From the NCBI RefSeq assembly GCF_024741795.1, contig NZ_CP102950.1, forward strand, positions 1,364,001 to 1,428,000: a stretch of 64,000 nucleotides of DNA, in the 5' to 3' direction. Each line of letters opens with the position of its first letter. Position 1 is the stretch's first letter. Positions 25,926-34,745 of the stretch are shown here, piece after piece. A program made the position numbers and the translations under genes. A model generated the notes under the pieces. That model was not told the origin of the DNA. It ran no database searches and saw only the letters and a list, made by a program, of their open reading frames with translations. This DNA comes from Arthrobacter sp. CJ23. Lineage in GTDB: Bacteria; Actinomycetota; Actinomycetes; Actinomycetales; Micrococcaceae.

Positions 25926-28900
25926 TCAGCTGGCGGGTTTGAGGGCGGTCATCCAGACTGCGACGGCTTTGGGGGTGCTGAAGGTCCAGGTGGCGGTGCC
26001 GCTGGCGCCGGCGGCCGGCTGTGTCTTGTCGGCCTGCTCGGCGATTTGGCCGGCTGCTGCTTGCCAGCGTTCGGTCCATCCGCCGGGCGGGAAAGCACCG
26101 GGCGTCGCGGCGTCAAAGCCGATGCCGCCGATCAGCATCGCGCCGTTGCTGGCTGTGGTGATGCTGGGGGCGGTGATGCTGGTGGCCGAGTAGCTGATGT
26201 TGACGGCGGTGGTGACGGTGCTGTCCAGGGGGGTGGTGTTGTTGACGCCCCGGTAGGCGGTGACGCCGGCGCCCCATTTCACGGCCCTGCTCAGGGTCCA
26301 GGTGTAGCTTGCCGGGTCGGCCGGGCCTACGACGTGGTAGTAGGCGAACGCGCGTGCGCCGGAGGTTGATGCGCTGTTGATGCCGAGGGCGTTGACGATG
26401 GGGGTCCAGCCGCTCGGGATGGTGGCCATCGTGGGATTCAGGTCGGCGGTGATCGCTGCGACCAGCACGTCGCCGGCCGCGGTACCGGCCGGCGCGTTGA
26501 CGGACGGCGTGGTGGTGGCCGCCGTCGAATGCGTGGTGGTTGAGCCGACGGCGGCTATTCCGGTTGGCGGGGCTTGGCTGACAGTGATCGTGGTGCTGGC
26601 CGTGGTGGAGCCGCCGCCGTTGGTGGCGGTCAGTTGGGCGGTGTAGCTGCCGGGTGCTGTGTAGCTGTGGCTCGGGTTTTGTTCCGTGGAGGTGCCGCCG
26701 TCCCCGAAGGTCCAGGACCAGGAGCTCGCGCCGGTGGACGTGTCGGTGAAGCTCACCGGCAGCGGGGCCGCGCCTGTGGTGGGGGTGGCGGTGAACGCCG
26801 CGACCGCCGGGGGCGGATCGACGGTGATCGTCGAGGCTACGCTGGGCACCCCGTTGCCGTCCACTGCAAAGAGCAGGTAAGTGCCCGGTACCAGCACGCC
26901 GTGGTCCGCCGGTAGCGTCAGAGTCGCAGTGTTGCCCGACACCGATGTCGCGGTCAGCGGGATCCGCCGCTGATCGGTGTTGACCGTGTGGGTTACTGTA
27001 CTCATCCGCATCAGGGAGAAGTCGGTGACCGGCGCACCGGTGGTTACCGCAATCGTGCTGCCGGCCGCTGCGGTGGTCGGTGCGGTCACAATCTCGGGCC
27101 TGGTTCGCGGGCTGCCGTCTGCGTTCAGCAGGTAGGGCGGCGTGAAAATCTCTCCGTCGAGATGGTTGGTCGTGCAGTCGCCCGGGCACAGCCCGCCACC
27201 GCCGACGAATACCCTGGCATCCGGGAGCAGCACGGCGACGCTGTGGTACGTCCGGGGAATTGCCATCGGGGCCAGCAGGGTCCACTGTCCGGTGGCCGGG
27301 TTCCAGAGTTCCGGAGCCATCCTGGCATTGTTGTCGGTGAACGGTGCAGGGATGGCCTGGCCGCCGACCACCAGCACCTGGCCATCGGGTAGCGCGACCC
27401 CGTTCGCGAACGACCGGCTGACGGCCATGTCTGAGGTCCGGGCCACGGTGGCTCCGTCATTGATGTCGATCGTGTACGCGCCTGCCGTGGCGGGGCCGCT
27501 CGAGTAGGCGGCCGCCCCGCCCATGGTGAGGATCTTTCCGATGTCGTACATCACGGCGTCGCCGTTCATCGCGTCCGGGCTATCGGACCGCAGACCGGCC
27601 GAGGTGATGCTGCCATTGCCTGTGGTGGAGATCCAGTTCATCTGGCGGCTCGGCCCGGCGTGGAACACCCGGCCGTTGGGTGCGGCAAACAACCAGGCAT
27701 GATTGTCGGCACGGTATTCGCCTTGGGGATCATTGGTCAGGATGCTGTCGACCAGCACATCCGGCAGCGTTCGCCAGCCGCCGGCGGCGGACCACACCTC
27801 GCCATGCTTGTCGCCGACACCGCCCGACCATGACCCGCCGATGGTGAACACCTCACCGGTGGACGTGGTCACGTTGGACTGGTAGCCCCTGGCGATCTGC
27901 ATGTCCGGCCCCGAGGTCCAGATGTTCGTCCCAGGGTTGTACAGGGTGGTTTTCGCGCTGTTGGCGCCGCCCGTGATCATGATCTGCCCGTCCGATAGCA
28001 GCGAGGTCCCGGGGCAGAACATGTCGTGACCCGTGTTGAACACCTGGGCCTGGCTCACCGAGCCGGTGGTGAGGTCCAGGATGGACGTCTGGGTGACGCC
28101 CTTGCTGCCACCAAACGTGGTGGGGGAGTAGGCGGCCCAGGTCAGTAGCCGGTTGCCAGGCAGCAGCGCCGCCGCCACCGGGACAAGCGGGAAGTTGATC
28201 GTGGGACCCCAGGATCCCAGCGACCCACTCGCCACTTGCCGGGGCGTTGACCAGCTCGCCAGCTGCGCCTCCGCCAGGGTGCCTCCGCCTGTGCCGAGCA
28301 GATTGATTTCCGCGGCGCTGCTCCAGGGTCCGCGGTTGCCGGCTTCGGTGAGGGTTTGCAGCCGCACATAGCGCGCTGATACTTCCGTGAACGTCACATT
28401 TTTCTCGGCACTGTTGTCCGCCCAGGTGCCGCGGGCCACCGGTGCGCTCCACGTAGTGCCGTCGGTGCTCACCATGATCTCGAAGCTTCCGACGCGCCCG
28501 TTCGGGACGTCGGAACGGGGTAGGTAGCGGAACCCCGAGATGCTTCGCGTCATCTTGGTGTCGATCGTGATGGTGTGCGGCAATGGGACGGCAGGCGCGG
28601 TCGCCGCGCTGTGCCAGAACGTAGCGTCGTTCCCGTCGAGTACGTTGGCGGCCTGGCCATTCCTGCCGGAGATCTCTTCGTCGCTGGCCGAAGCCGTCCA
28701 TCCTGTCCGGAGCAACGGAGGTGGAGCAGCCTCCGCTGCGGCGGCCGGAAGCTCCTGGATGTGAACATGTGATCCCAGGACATGTGATCCGCTCGCGCTC
28801 GGGGAGTGGCGCGGTGCCACCGCCACGTACACGAATAATGCGAGCAGCAGGGAAGCCGTCAGCGCTGAAGTGACCAGCCCCGCCAGCGCCCGCTTGCTGC

Positions 28901-29036
28901 GGCGCCACGTCCGGACGCCCGGCACCCTCTCCGCACGAAGGGGGAGTGCGGCTGCCGTCACCGGCCTGTTTGTGGACAGCTCATCGAAGCTGATCATCCT
29001 GGAGACAGTGGACCGAAAACGGCTCGCAACAGACAT
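25926..29036 (-). CDS. Secreted/anchored galactose oxidase, fungal-type, with PKD and extra C-terminal domain
   Basis: A 1036-residue copper-radical oxidase. A long N-terminus with one hydrophobic helix (about 50-73) leads outside the cell. Then come a discoidin/CBM32-like domain (about 112-248), a kelch propeller (about 280-635), the galactose-oxidase C-terminal domain (to 738), a PKD domain (745-820) and an unidentified beta-rich domain (825-1036). Active-site residues known from Fusarium galactose oxidase are all present: Cys341 (MFCPG) and Tyr385 (ARGYQ) for the thioether cofactor, stacking Trp403 (GGSWSGG), axial Tyr597 and His598 (RTYHS), and His683 (THTVNTDQRR). Substrate is probably galactosides, making H2O2. 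A GAGGAG site precedes the ATG. Confidence 0.92.
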   Translation of the reverse strand: MSVASRFRSTVSRMISFDELSTNRPVTAAALPLRAERVPGVRTWRRSKRALAGLVTSALTASLLLALFVYVAVAPRHSPSASGSHVLGSHVHIQELPAAAAEAAPPPLLRTGWTASASDEEISGRNGQAANVLDGNDATFWHSAATAPAVPLPHTITIDTKMTRSISGFRYLPRSDVPNGRVGSFEIMVSTDGTTWSAPVARGTWADNSAEKNVTFTEVSARYVRLQTLTEAGNRGPWSSAAEINLLGTGGGTLAEAQLASWSTPRQVASGSLGSWGPTINFPLVPVAAALLPGNRLLTWAAYSPTTFGGSKGVTQTSILDLTTGSVSQAQVFNTGHDMFCPGTSLLSDGQIMITGGANSAKTTLYNPGTNIWTSGPDMQIARGYQSNVTTSTGEVFTIGGSWSGGVGDKHGEVWSAAGGWRTLPDVLVDSILTNDPQGEYRADNHAWLFAAPNGRVFHAGPSRQMNWISTTGNGSITSAGLRSDSPDAMNGDAVMYDIGKILTMGGAAAYSSGPATAGAYTIDINDGATVARTSDMAVSRSFANGVALPDGQVLVVGGQAIPAPFTDNNARMAPELWNPATGQWTLLAPMAIPRTYHSVAVLLPDARVFVGGGGLCPGDCTTNHLDGEIFTPPYLLNADGSPRTRPEIVTAPTTAAAGSTIAVTTGAPVTDFSLMRMSTVTHTVNTDQRRIPLTATSVSGNTATLTLPADHGVLVPGTYLLFAVDGNGVPSVASTITVDPPPAVAAFTATPTTGAAPLPVSFTDTSTGASSWSWTFGDGGTSTEQNPSHSYTAPGSYTAQLTATNGGGSTTASTTITVSQAPPTGIAAVGSTTTHSTAATTTPSVNAPAGTAAGDVLVAAITADLNPTMATIPSGWTPIVNALGINSASTSGARAFAYYHVVGPADPASYTWTLSRAVKWGAGVTAYRGVNNTTPLDSTVTTAVNISYSATSITAPSITTASNGAMLIGGIGFDAATPGAFPPGGWTERWQAAAGQIAEQADKTQPAAGASGTATWTFSTPKAVAVWMTALKPAS

Positions 29037-29171
29037 AGTCGCTTCTCCTCAAGCGGCCGGCAACACCGGACCGCACAGGCCTGTCTTCCCAGCGCAGACT
29101 TGATGGATCGAAGCTTACAGACCCCACAGGACACCGGCCAGAGCAATCAGTACCTGTTTTCGCTCCGCAGG
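29037..29171. other. Intergenic region upstream of galactose oxidase
   Basis: Promoter-bearing gap for the galactose oxidase gene. Apart from the GAGGAG ribosome-binding site next to 29036 I see no repeat, RNA gene or clear operator. Confidence 0.4.
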
Positions 29172-29255
29172 CTACTCGCTGGACAGTGCTTGGTACTTGT
29201 CTTCCTCCACGAGCTTCCCGTCGATCAACGTCCCGTGTTCAACAGGCCCAATCAC
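29172..29255 (-). CDS. Possible 27-residue peptide downstream of the nitrate reductase genes
   Basis: Starting from GTG 29255, this frame reads VIGPVEHGTLIDGKLVEEDKYQ... and ends at TAG 29172, 9 nt beyond the stop of the [2Fe-2S] subunit gene. The composition is balanced and protein-like (GT-LIDGKLVEE), unlike the surrounding shadow frames. No good ribosome-binding site is visible and the open frame continues upstream into the neighbouring gene, so it may instead be the relic of a longer gene. I do not recognise it. Confidence 0.3.
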   Translation of the reverse strand: MIGPVEHGTLIDGKLVEEDKYQALSSE

Positions 29256-29263
29256 CGGCAGTC

Positions 29264-30832
29264 TCAGGCGGCCGCGGCCGCTTGGAAATGTTTTTCGATG
29301 ATCCCCTTGATGTCCTCGTGGCAGCCACCGCAGCCGGTGCCGGCGCGTGTGGCCTTGGAGACGTCCGGGACGGAGCTGCAGCCGTCCAGGACGGCCTCCT
29401 CGATCCTGGCCCCGCTGACGCCGGCGCAGCGGCACACCGTGCGCTCGGGGTCGTTGTTGTTGCCGCCTCCGGCGTCCAGCTGGTCGGGACCGTCGAGCCG
29501 GAGCAGCAGCGAGCGGTCCGCGGGCAGTTCGGCGGCGCGTTCGAACAGCACCACCAGTTCGGCGGCCGTACGGGGCATGCCCACCGAGACCAGCCCTTCG
29601 AGGACGCCGCCGCGCGTGGTCATCTTGACGTAGCGTCCGTGCTCGGGATCGGCCCACTGGGAGATCTGGCGGCGCGGCCGTCCGTTGGCCGAGCCGGCCT
29701 CCAGCAGTTCTTCGTCCCATGGATCGGCCAGGTTGTCGCCGGCCACGGCGAGGTTGATGCCGCGGGCCTTCAAGACCACGACACCGGGCTGTTCCTTGGG
29801 CAGTGGGGCCAGGGCATCCGCCGCTTCCTGCCCGTCACTGGCCAGCAGGACCAGGTATTCGGCGAGCCATTCGGCCTGCCGCCAGCCCGGTCCCACCAGT
29901 CCTGAGGGGCCGGTGGCCCCGCGGCAATCAAGGCACGTGGCGTCGGGGCAGCGCACCTCGGCGCAGTCGCCGATCGCGAACATGTGCGGCTCGTGGTACG
30001 TCCGCAGATGGTGGTCCACCAGGATCCCGGAGCCTGTGGGCAGCCCGCAGCCTTCGGCCAGCTCGATCCGGGGGCGCACGCCGCAGGAGAGGACCAGCAG
30101 ATCGCCGTCGATCGCTGAACCGTCCTCGAGGAGCAGTGCTGAAAAGCTGCCGCCGGGGCCCGCCGTCTCCACGCCTGTGGACCGGGCGTTGCCGGCCATG
30201 CGGACGCCGCCGGCACGCAGGCTGGCGGTGAGGACCGAGCCGCCGCCGCGGTCGATGTTGCGGCCGAGCGGGAAGGGGCCGTTGTGGACCACGGTGGTCT
30301 GGGCGCCTTCCTCGGCGGCCGCCAGCGCGGTTTCCAGCCCCAGGACACCGCCGCCCAGGATCACCACGCGCTTGCGTCCGGCCACGGCCTCGCGGAGCAC
30401 GGCGGCATCGCGGAGGTCCCGGAGCGCGGTCACGCCCGCAGGAAGGACCGGGCCGGAGGGATCCGGGTTGAGGCCCGTGAGGTTGGGGATGACCGGCCGG
30501 GAGCCAGTGGCGAAGACGAGTCGGTCGTAGCCGGGCGTGGTGCCGTCGGAGAGGACAAGCTGTTGCCGGGCGCGGTCGATGCGCCGGACCGTGACGCCCA
30601 GGCGGACCTCGACGCCGTCGGACGCCAGATCGGCGGCGTCGGCCATGGCGAGGGCCTCCGGCGTGGTCCGCCCGACGCCGAGCTCGGCCACCATGACGCG
30701 GTTGTAGGCGGCCTCGGCCTCCTGCCCGACCACGAGCAGCTGCGCCAGCCCGCTGCGCACGGCGGGGAGCAGCTCCTCCACCAGCCGGGCCGCGACGGGA
30801 CCGAATCCGACAACGACAATACGCTCGCTCAT
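29264..30832 (-). CDS. nasC: FAD/[2Fe-2S] electron-transfer subunit for assimilatory nitrate reductase
   Basis: A 522-residue NirB-like oxidoreductase without a siroheme module. An N-terminal FAD motif (VVVGFGPVAARLVEEL), a second nucleotide motif (VILGGGVLGLETALAAAEEG near 155) and the ATGSRP signature are followed by a C-terminal BFD-type iron-sulfur domain (CRCAGVSG ... GCSS ... GTGCGGCHEDI). It most probably takes electrons from NAD(P)H to NasA, as NasB/NasC proteins do in other bacteria. The ATG overlaps the nasA stop as ATGA, so both are made together. The symbol follows family usage and is not certain. Its FAD domain resembles that of NirB at 12420. Confidence 0.8.
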   Translation of the reverse strand: MSERIVVVGFGPVAARLVEELLPAVRSGLAQLLVVGQEAEAAYNRVMVAELGVGRTTPEALAMADAADLASDGVEVRLGVTVRRIDRARQQLVLSDGTTPGYDRLVFATGSRPVIPNLTGLNPDPSGPVLPAGVTALRDLRDAAVLREAVAGRKRVVILGGGVLGLETALAAAEEGAQTTVVHNGPFPLGRNIDRGGGSVLTASLRAGGVRMAGNARSTGVETAGPGGSFSALLLEDGSAIDGDLLVLSCGVRPRIELAEGCGLPTGSGILVDHHLRTYHEPHMFAIGDCAEVRCPDATCLDCRGATGPSGLVGPGWRQAEWLAEYLVLLASDGQEAADALAPLPKEQPGVVVLKARGINLAVAGDNLADPWDEELLEAGSANGRPRRQISQWADPEHGRYVKMTTRGGVLEGLVSVGMPRTAAELVVLFERAAELPADRSLLLRLDGPDQLDAGGGNNNDPERTVCRCAGVSGARIEEAVLDGCSSVPDVSKATRAGTGCGGCHEDIKGIIEKHFQAAAAA

Positions 30833-33039
30833 GATGCCTCCTTGACGTGCAGCGGCAGCCCCGCGCCGGCCGGTACAGAAGCCGGCAGTGCTGCCTGCCG
30901 GACCCAGACCCGGCTGGTTTTGAACTCCGGCATGCCGGAAATGGGATCGGTGGCCGCCTCGGTGAGGCGGTTGGCGTTTTCCTGGCCCGGGAAGTGGAAG
31001 GGCAGGAAGACGGTGTCCGTGCGGACCGCGTTGCTCAGCTCTGCCCGGCAGGTGACCTCGCCGCGCTCGTTACTGACGGCCACGAACTCGCCGTCGGCGA
31101 TGTTCCGGGCGGCGGCGGTGGCGGGGTGGATCAGGAGCCTGGCCTCGGGCTGGCTGGCGGCAAGTTCGGCCACGCGGCGGGTCTGGGAGCCGGACTGGTA
31201 GTGCTCCAGGAGCCGGCCCGTGGCCAGGGCCAACGATTCCGGCTCGGATGCGTCGGCGAAGTGCCGGCGGGCACGCTTGGACGGGGTCACGGGCACCAGC
31301 ACGGCCCGGCCATCGGCGTGGGCGAAACCGTCCGCGAAGAGGCGGGGCGTGCCCTGGCTGCCGGCGGGGTAGGGCCAGTAGGCGGCCTCGCCGCGGTCCA
31401 GCATGGCATAGTCGATGCCCGAGTAGTCTGCCAGGCCGCCGGCGGAGGCCAGCCGCAGTTCCTCGAAGACCGTTTCGGGGTCGTCGCTGAAGGTGGACGG
31501 CGCGTCCAGGAGTTCAGCGAGGCGGGCCATGAGCCAGAGTTCGCTGCGGACCCCGGGCGGCGGCGTCAGGGCCTTCCGACGGCGGAGCACGCGGCCTTCG
31601 AGGTTGGTCAGCGTGCCTTCCTCCTCGGCCCACTGCGTCACAGGCAGGACCAGATCGGCCTCGACGGCGGTCTCGGACATGAAGAAGTCGCACACCACCA
31701 GGAAGTCGAGGCTGCGGAGCCCATCGATGACGGCGTTGGTGTCGGGCGCGGAGACCGCCACATTGGCGCCGTGCACGAAAAGGCAGCGGACGCCGTCGGG
31801 CTGTCCCAGGGACTGGAGCAGCTGCACGGCCGGCAGTCCCGGGCCGGGGATGAGGGACTCGTCGACGCCCCACACTTTGGCCATGTGGGCGCGGGCGGCG
31901 GGGTCGGTGATCTTGCGGTAGCCGGGGAGCTGGTCGGCCTTCTGGCCGTGCTCGCGGCCGCCCTGGCCGTTGCCCTGGCCGGTGAGGGTGCCGTAGCCGC
32001 TGCGGGCCGAGCCGGGCAGGCCAAGCAGCAGGCTGAGGTTGATGGCGGCGGTGGCGGTGTCCGTACCGTCCACGTGTTGCTCCACGCCGCGGCCGCTGAG
32101 GATGTAGCTGCCGCCGGTGCGGGCGCCGTGGGCGAGCCGGCGGGCGGTTTCGCGGATCAGGGTGGCGGGGACGCCGGTGATTGACTGGACGCGCTCGGGC
32201 CAGAAGGCGTTGAGGCTGCGGACCAGGGCGTCGTAGCCGGAGGTGCGGGCCTTAAGGAATTCGGTGTCGGCGAGGCCCTCGTGGACTACCACGTGGGAGA
32301 TGCCGAGCAGCAGGGCGAGGTCGGTGCCGGGGGTGGGCTGCAGGTGGAAGCCGCCGCCGTCGGCCGTGAACGCGGCCGTCGCGGAACGGCGGGGGTCCAC
32401 CACAATCAGCCCGCCGGCGTCGCGGGCGCCCTGCAGGTGCTGGACGAACGGGGGCATGGTTTCGGCAACGTTGGAGCCGAGCATGAGGATGACCGACGCG
32501 GAGTCGAGATCCGTCACGGGGAAGGGCAGCCCGCGGTCCACGCCGAACGCGCGGTTTCCGGCGGCTGCCGCGGAGGACATGCAGAAACGGCCGTTATAGT
32601 CGATGCGTGAGGTCCGCAGCGCCAGGCGGGCGAACTTGCCCAGCAGGTAGGCCTTCTCGTTGGTGAGGCCGCCGCCGCCGAAGACCCCGACGGCGTCCGG
32701 GCCGTACTGCTTCTGCGTGTCCTTCACGGCCGCGGTGATAAGCAATAGGGCCTGGTCCCAGCTGATGGGCTGGTGGACGCCGTCGGAACCCTTGAGCATC
32801 GGCTCGGTGACCCGGCCGTTGTGGCGCAACAACGACGCCGACGTCCAGCCCTTGCGGCACAGCCCGCCCCTGTTGGTGGGGAACTCGCGCCCCGAAACTT
32901 CCAGGGGCGCTGCGGCTGCAGCAAGGCTTGCCGGTGCTGCGGTGGGCGCGGGCGCCGACCCCGGCTGGGCGGCCGGGGTCAGCGTCATGGCGCATTGGAG
33001 CGCGCAGTACGGGCAGTGGGTATCGGCGCCGTTGGGCAT
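30829..33039 (-). CDS. nasA: Assimilatory nitrate reductase catalytic subunit (molybdopterin)
   Basis: A 736-residue molybdopterin oxidoreductase that reduces nitrate to nitrite in the cytoplasm. The N-terminal [4Fe-4S] ligands are Cys9, Cys12, Cys16 and Cys61 (CPYCALQC ... GGLCRKGW), the NasA/NarB pattern. Mo-bis-MGD binding motifs include GGGGLTNEKAYLLGKFAR near 120, NGRFCMSSA with the likely Mo-ligand Cys near 150, and the C-terminal domain with FLPFHFPGQENANRLT near 690. There is no Tat signal, fitting an assimilatory enzyme. It starts immediately after the narK stop and is coupled to the electron-transfer subunit, giving the order narK-nasA-nasC. Confidence 0.93.
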   Translation of the reverse strand: MPNGADTHCPYCALQCAMTLTPAAQPGSAPAPTAAPASLAAAAAPLEVSGREFPTNRGGLCRKGWTSASLLRHNGRVTEPMLKGSDGVHQPISWDQALLLITAAVKDTQKQYGPDAVGVFGGGGLTNEKAYLLGKFARLALRTSRIDYNGRFCMSSAAAAGNRAFGVDRGLPFPVTDLDSASVILMLGSNVAETMPPFVQHLQGARDAGGLIVVDPRRSATAAFTADGGGFHLQPTPGTDLALLLGISHVVVHEGLADTEFLKARTSGYDALVRSLNAFWPERVQSITGVPATLIRETARRLAHGARTGGSYILSGRGVEQHVDGTDTATAAINLSLLLGLPGSARSGYGTLTGQGNGQGGREHGQKADQLPGYRKITDPAARAHMAKVWGVDESLIPGPGLPAVQLLQSLGQPDGVRCLFVHGANVAVSAPDTNAVIDGLRSLDFLVVCDFFMSETAVEADLVLPVTQWAEEEGTLTNLEGRVLRRRKALTPPPGVRSELWLMARLAELLDAPSTFSDDPETVFEELRLASAGGLADYSGIDYAMLDRGEAAYWPYPAGSQGTPRLFADGFAHADGRAVLVPVTPSKRARRHFADASEPESLALATGRLLEHYQSGSQTRRVAELAASQPEARLLIHPATAAARNIADGEFVAVSNERGEVTCRAELSNAVRTDTVFLPFHFPGQENANRLTEAATDPISGMPEFKTSRVWVRQAALPASVPAGAGLPLHVKEAS

Positions 33040-34452
33040 CTAGATGTGTCCGATCGTGTTGCGCTTCTGGGCGGGGCGGATGTAGCAGGCCCAGCAGACG
33101 ATGAGCATCAGGACGTAGGTTCCGACGAATCCGTAGAACGCCGGGGTGTACGAACCGGTGCTCGAGTTGGAGGCGTTGAGCACCTGGGGGATGACGAATC
33201 CGCCGTAGGCGCCGATCGCGGAGATCAGGCCGAGGGAGGAGGAAGCCAGCCGTCCGGTGACGGCGCTGTCGGCTCCGGAGCGGGCAGCGCGGCTGGAGGT
33301 CGCGAAGATCACCGGGATCATGCGGTAAGTGGCGCCGTTTCCGAATCCGCTGGCCACGAAGAGGAAGAGGAACAGGACCAGGAAGAGCCAGAAGTTCTTC
33401 AACGGCAGGGTCGCGATCATGGTCAGCGTGATAACGGCCATGGAGGCGAACGAGACGATGGTCATGCGGGCGCCGCCCATGCGGTCCGCCATGCGTCCGC
33501 CGTAGGGACGGGCCAGCGAGCCGACCAGAGGGCCCAGGAAGGCGAGCGACAGGGCTACCGCGCCGACGTGGATGGAGGAGAAGTCCGGGAAGTAGTCCTT
33601 GATGAGCTTGGGGAAGACACCGGCGAAACCGATGAAGGAGCCGAACGTTCCGATGTAGAGGAACGCCATGATCCATAGGTGCGGTTCCTTGAGGGCCGCC
33701 ACGGATCCGGCCACGTCACCCTTGGCGCTGGTGAGGTTGTTCATGTACTTCCAGGCGCCGAAGGAGGCCACGAGGATCAACGGGATCCAGATGAGGCCGG
33801 CCATGGGCAGGTTGACGGTGCCGGCAGCCAGGAGCGTCACGGCGATCGGAACAACAAGCTGTGCGACGGCGGCACCGAGGTTGCCGCCGGCAGCGTTCAG
33901 GCCCAGCGCCCAGCCCTTTTCGCGGGCCGGGTAGAAGAAGGTGATGTTGGCCATGGAGCTGGCAAAGTTGCCGCCACCGAAGCCGGCCAGGCCCGCCACG
34001 AGCAGCATGACGCCGAACGGAGTGCCGGGGTTGGACACACACATCGCGAGGCCCACGGACGGAATCAGCAGGAGCAAGGCGGAGACGATGGTCCAGTTGC
34101 GGCCACCGAACTTCGGGATCATGAACGTGTAGGGGATGCGGAGCGTTGCGCCGACCAGGCTGGGAATGGAGATGAGCCAGAAGATCTGGTTGGTGTCGAA
34201 CTTGAAGCCGGCAGCGGGGAGCTGGACGACCACGATCGACCAGAGCTGCCATACGACGAAGCCGAGGAATTCGGCGAAGATCGACCAGTACAGATTGCGC
34301 TTGGCGATGGACCGGCCTTCGGCTTCCCACTGGCCCTTGTCTTCGGCATCCCAGTTGGCAATCCAGCGGCCAGGGCGGTGTTCAAGGACGGGGGTGGCGG
34401 TGGCAGTGGACTGGAGGGGGGCCAGTTCATCTGCAGTGCGGTCAACAGTCAC
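33040..34452 (-). CDS. narK: Nitrate/nitrite MFS transporter
   Basis: A 470-residue, 12-helix transporter of the NNP (nitrate/nitrite porter) family. Nitrate-signature segments AGFGGGNFASSMANITFFYP (helix 5) and FVASGFGNGATYRMIP (helix 11) are present, as is the GGRMADRMGG loop. It feeds nitrate to NasA, encoded directly downstream with no gap. The start is GTG 34452, chosen for a strong AAGGAGG site 6 nt upstream; an ATG 17 codons further upstream lacks one. Type NarK1-like symport and NarK2-like exchange cannot be told apart by eye. Confidence 0.93.
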   Translation of the reverse strand: MTVDRTADELAPLQSTATATPVLEHRPGRWIANWDAEDKGQWEAEGRSIAKRNLYWSIFAEFLGFVVWQLWSIVVVQLPAAGFKFDTNQIFWLISIPSLVGATLRIPYTFMIPKFGGRNWTIVSALLLLIPSVGLAMCVSNPGTPFGVMLLVAGLAGFGGGNFASSMANITFFYPAREKGWALGLNAAGGNLGAAVAQLVVPIAVTLLAAGTVNLPMAGLIWIPLILVASFGAWKYMNNLTSAKGDVAGSVAALKEPHLWIMAFLYIGTFGSFIGFAGVFPKLIKDYFPDFSSIHVGAVALSLAFLGPLVGSLARPYGGRMADRMGGARMTIVSFASMAVITLTMIATLPLKNFWLFLVLFLFLFVASGFGNGATYRMIPVIFATSSRAARSGADSAVTGRLASSSLGLISAIGAYGGFVIPQVLNASNSSTGSYTPAFYGFVGTYVLMLIVCWACYIRPAQKRNTIGHI

Positions 34453-34745
34453 GGAGTGCCTCCTTGGTGGGGACGTTGTCCTTCTAAGGTAGGTACGGCG
34501 CATTTCACGGACCGGCGCCGTTTGTAAACGTGCTGTGACATTTGCCTATCTGGGGCATCACGAACGCGTGAGGCGAAGGTGAGGACTTTCCCCATGACCA
34601 GAGGATGAGATTCCACGGGGCGTCCGCATGGTGGACTTAGTTGTCCGGTCAATGGACTGTGGGAACTATTATTGAACTCTCGAATAATCCTTCGCCGGAC
34701 AGGCTCCACGGGGCAGCGGCCGGTGCGAACGAAAGCAACCATTAC
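34453..34745. promoter_or_regulatory. Divergent control region narK / MHS transporter
   Basis: This 293-bp region has a GlnR-like pair read leftward, GTCAC-n6-TTTAC (34524-34539), 72-87 nt before the narK start, a spacing similar to the nirB array. On the other side ATTATT/AATAAT form an inverted repeat with a 9-nt centre (34668-34688), a possible operator for the transporter at 34746. Both are judged by eye. Confidence 0.4.
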
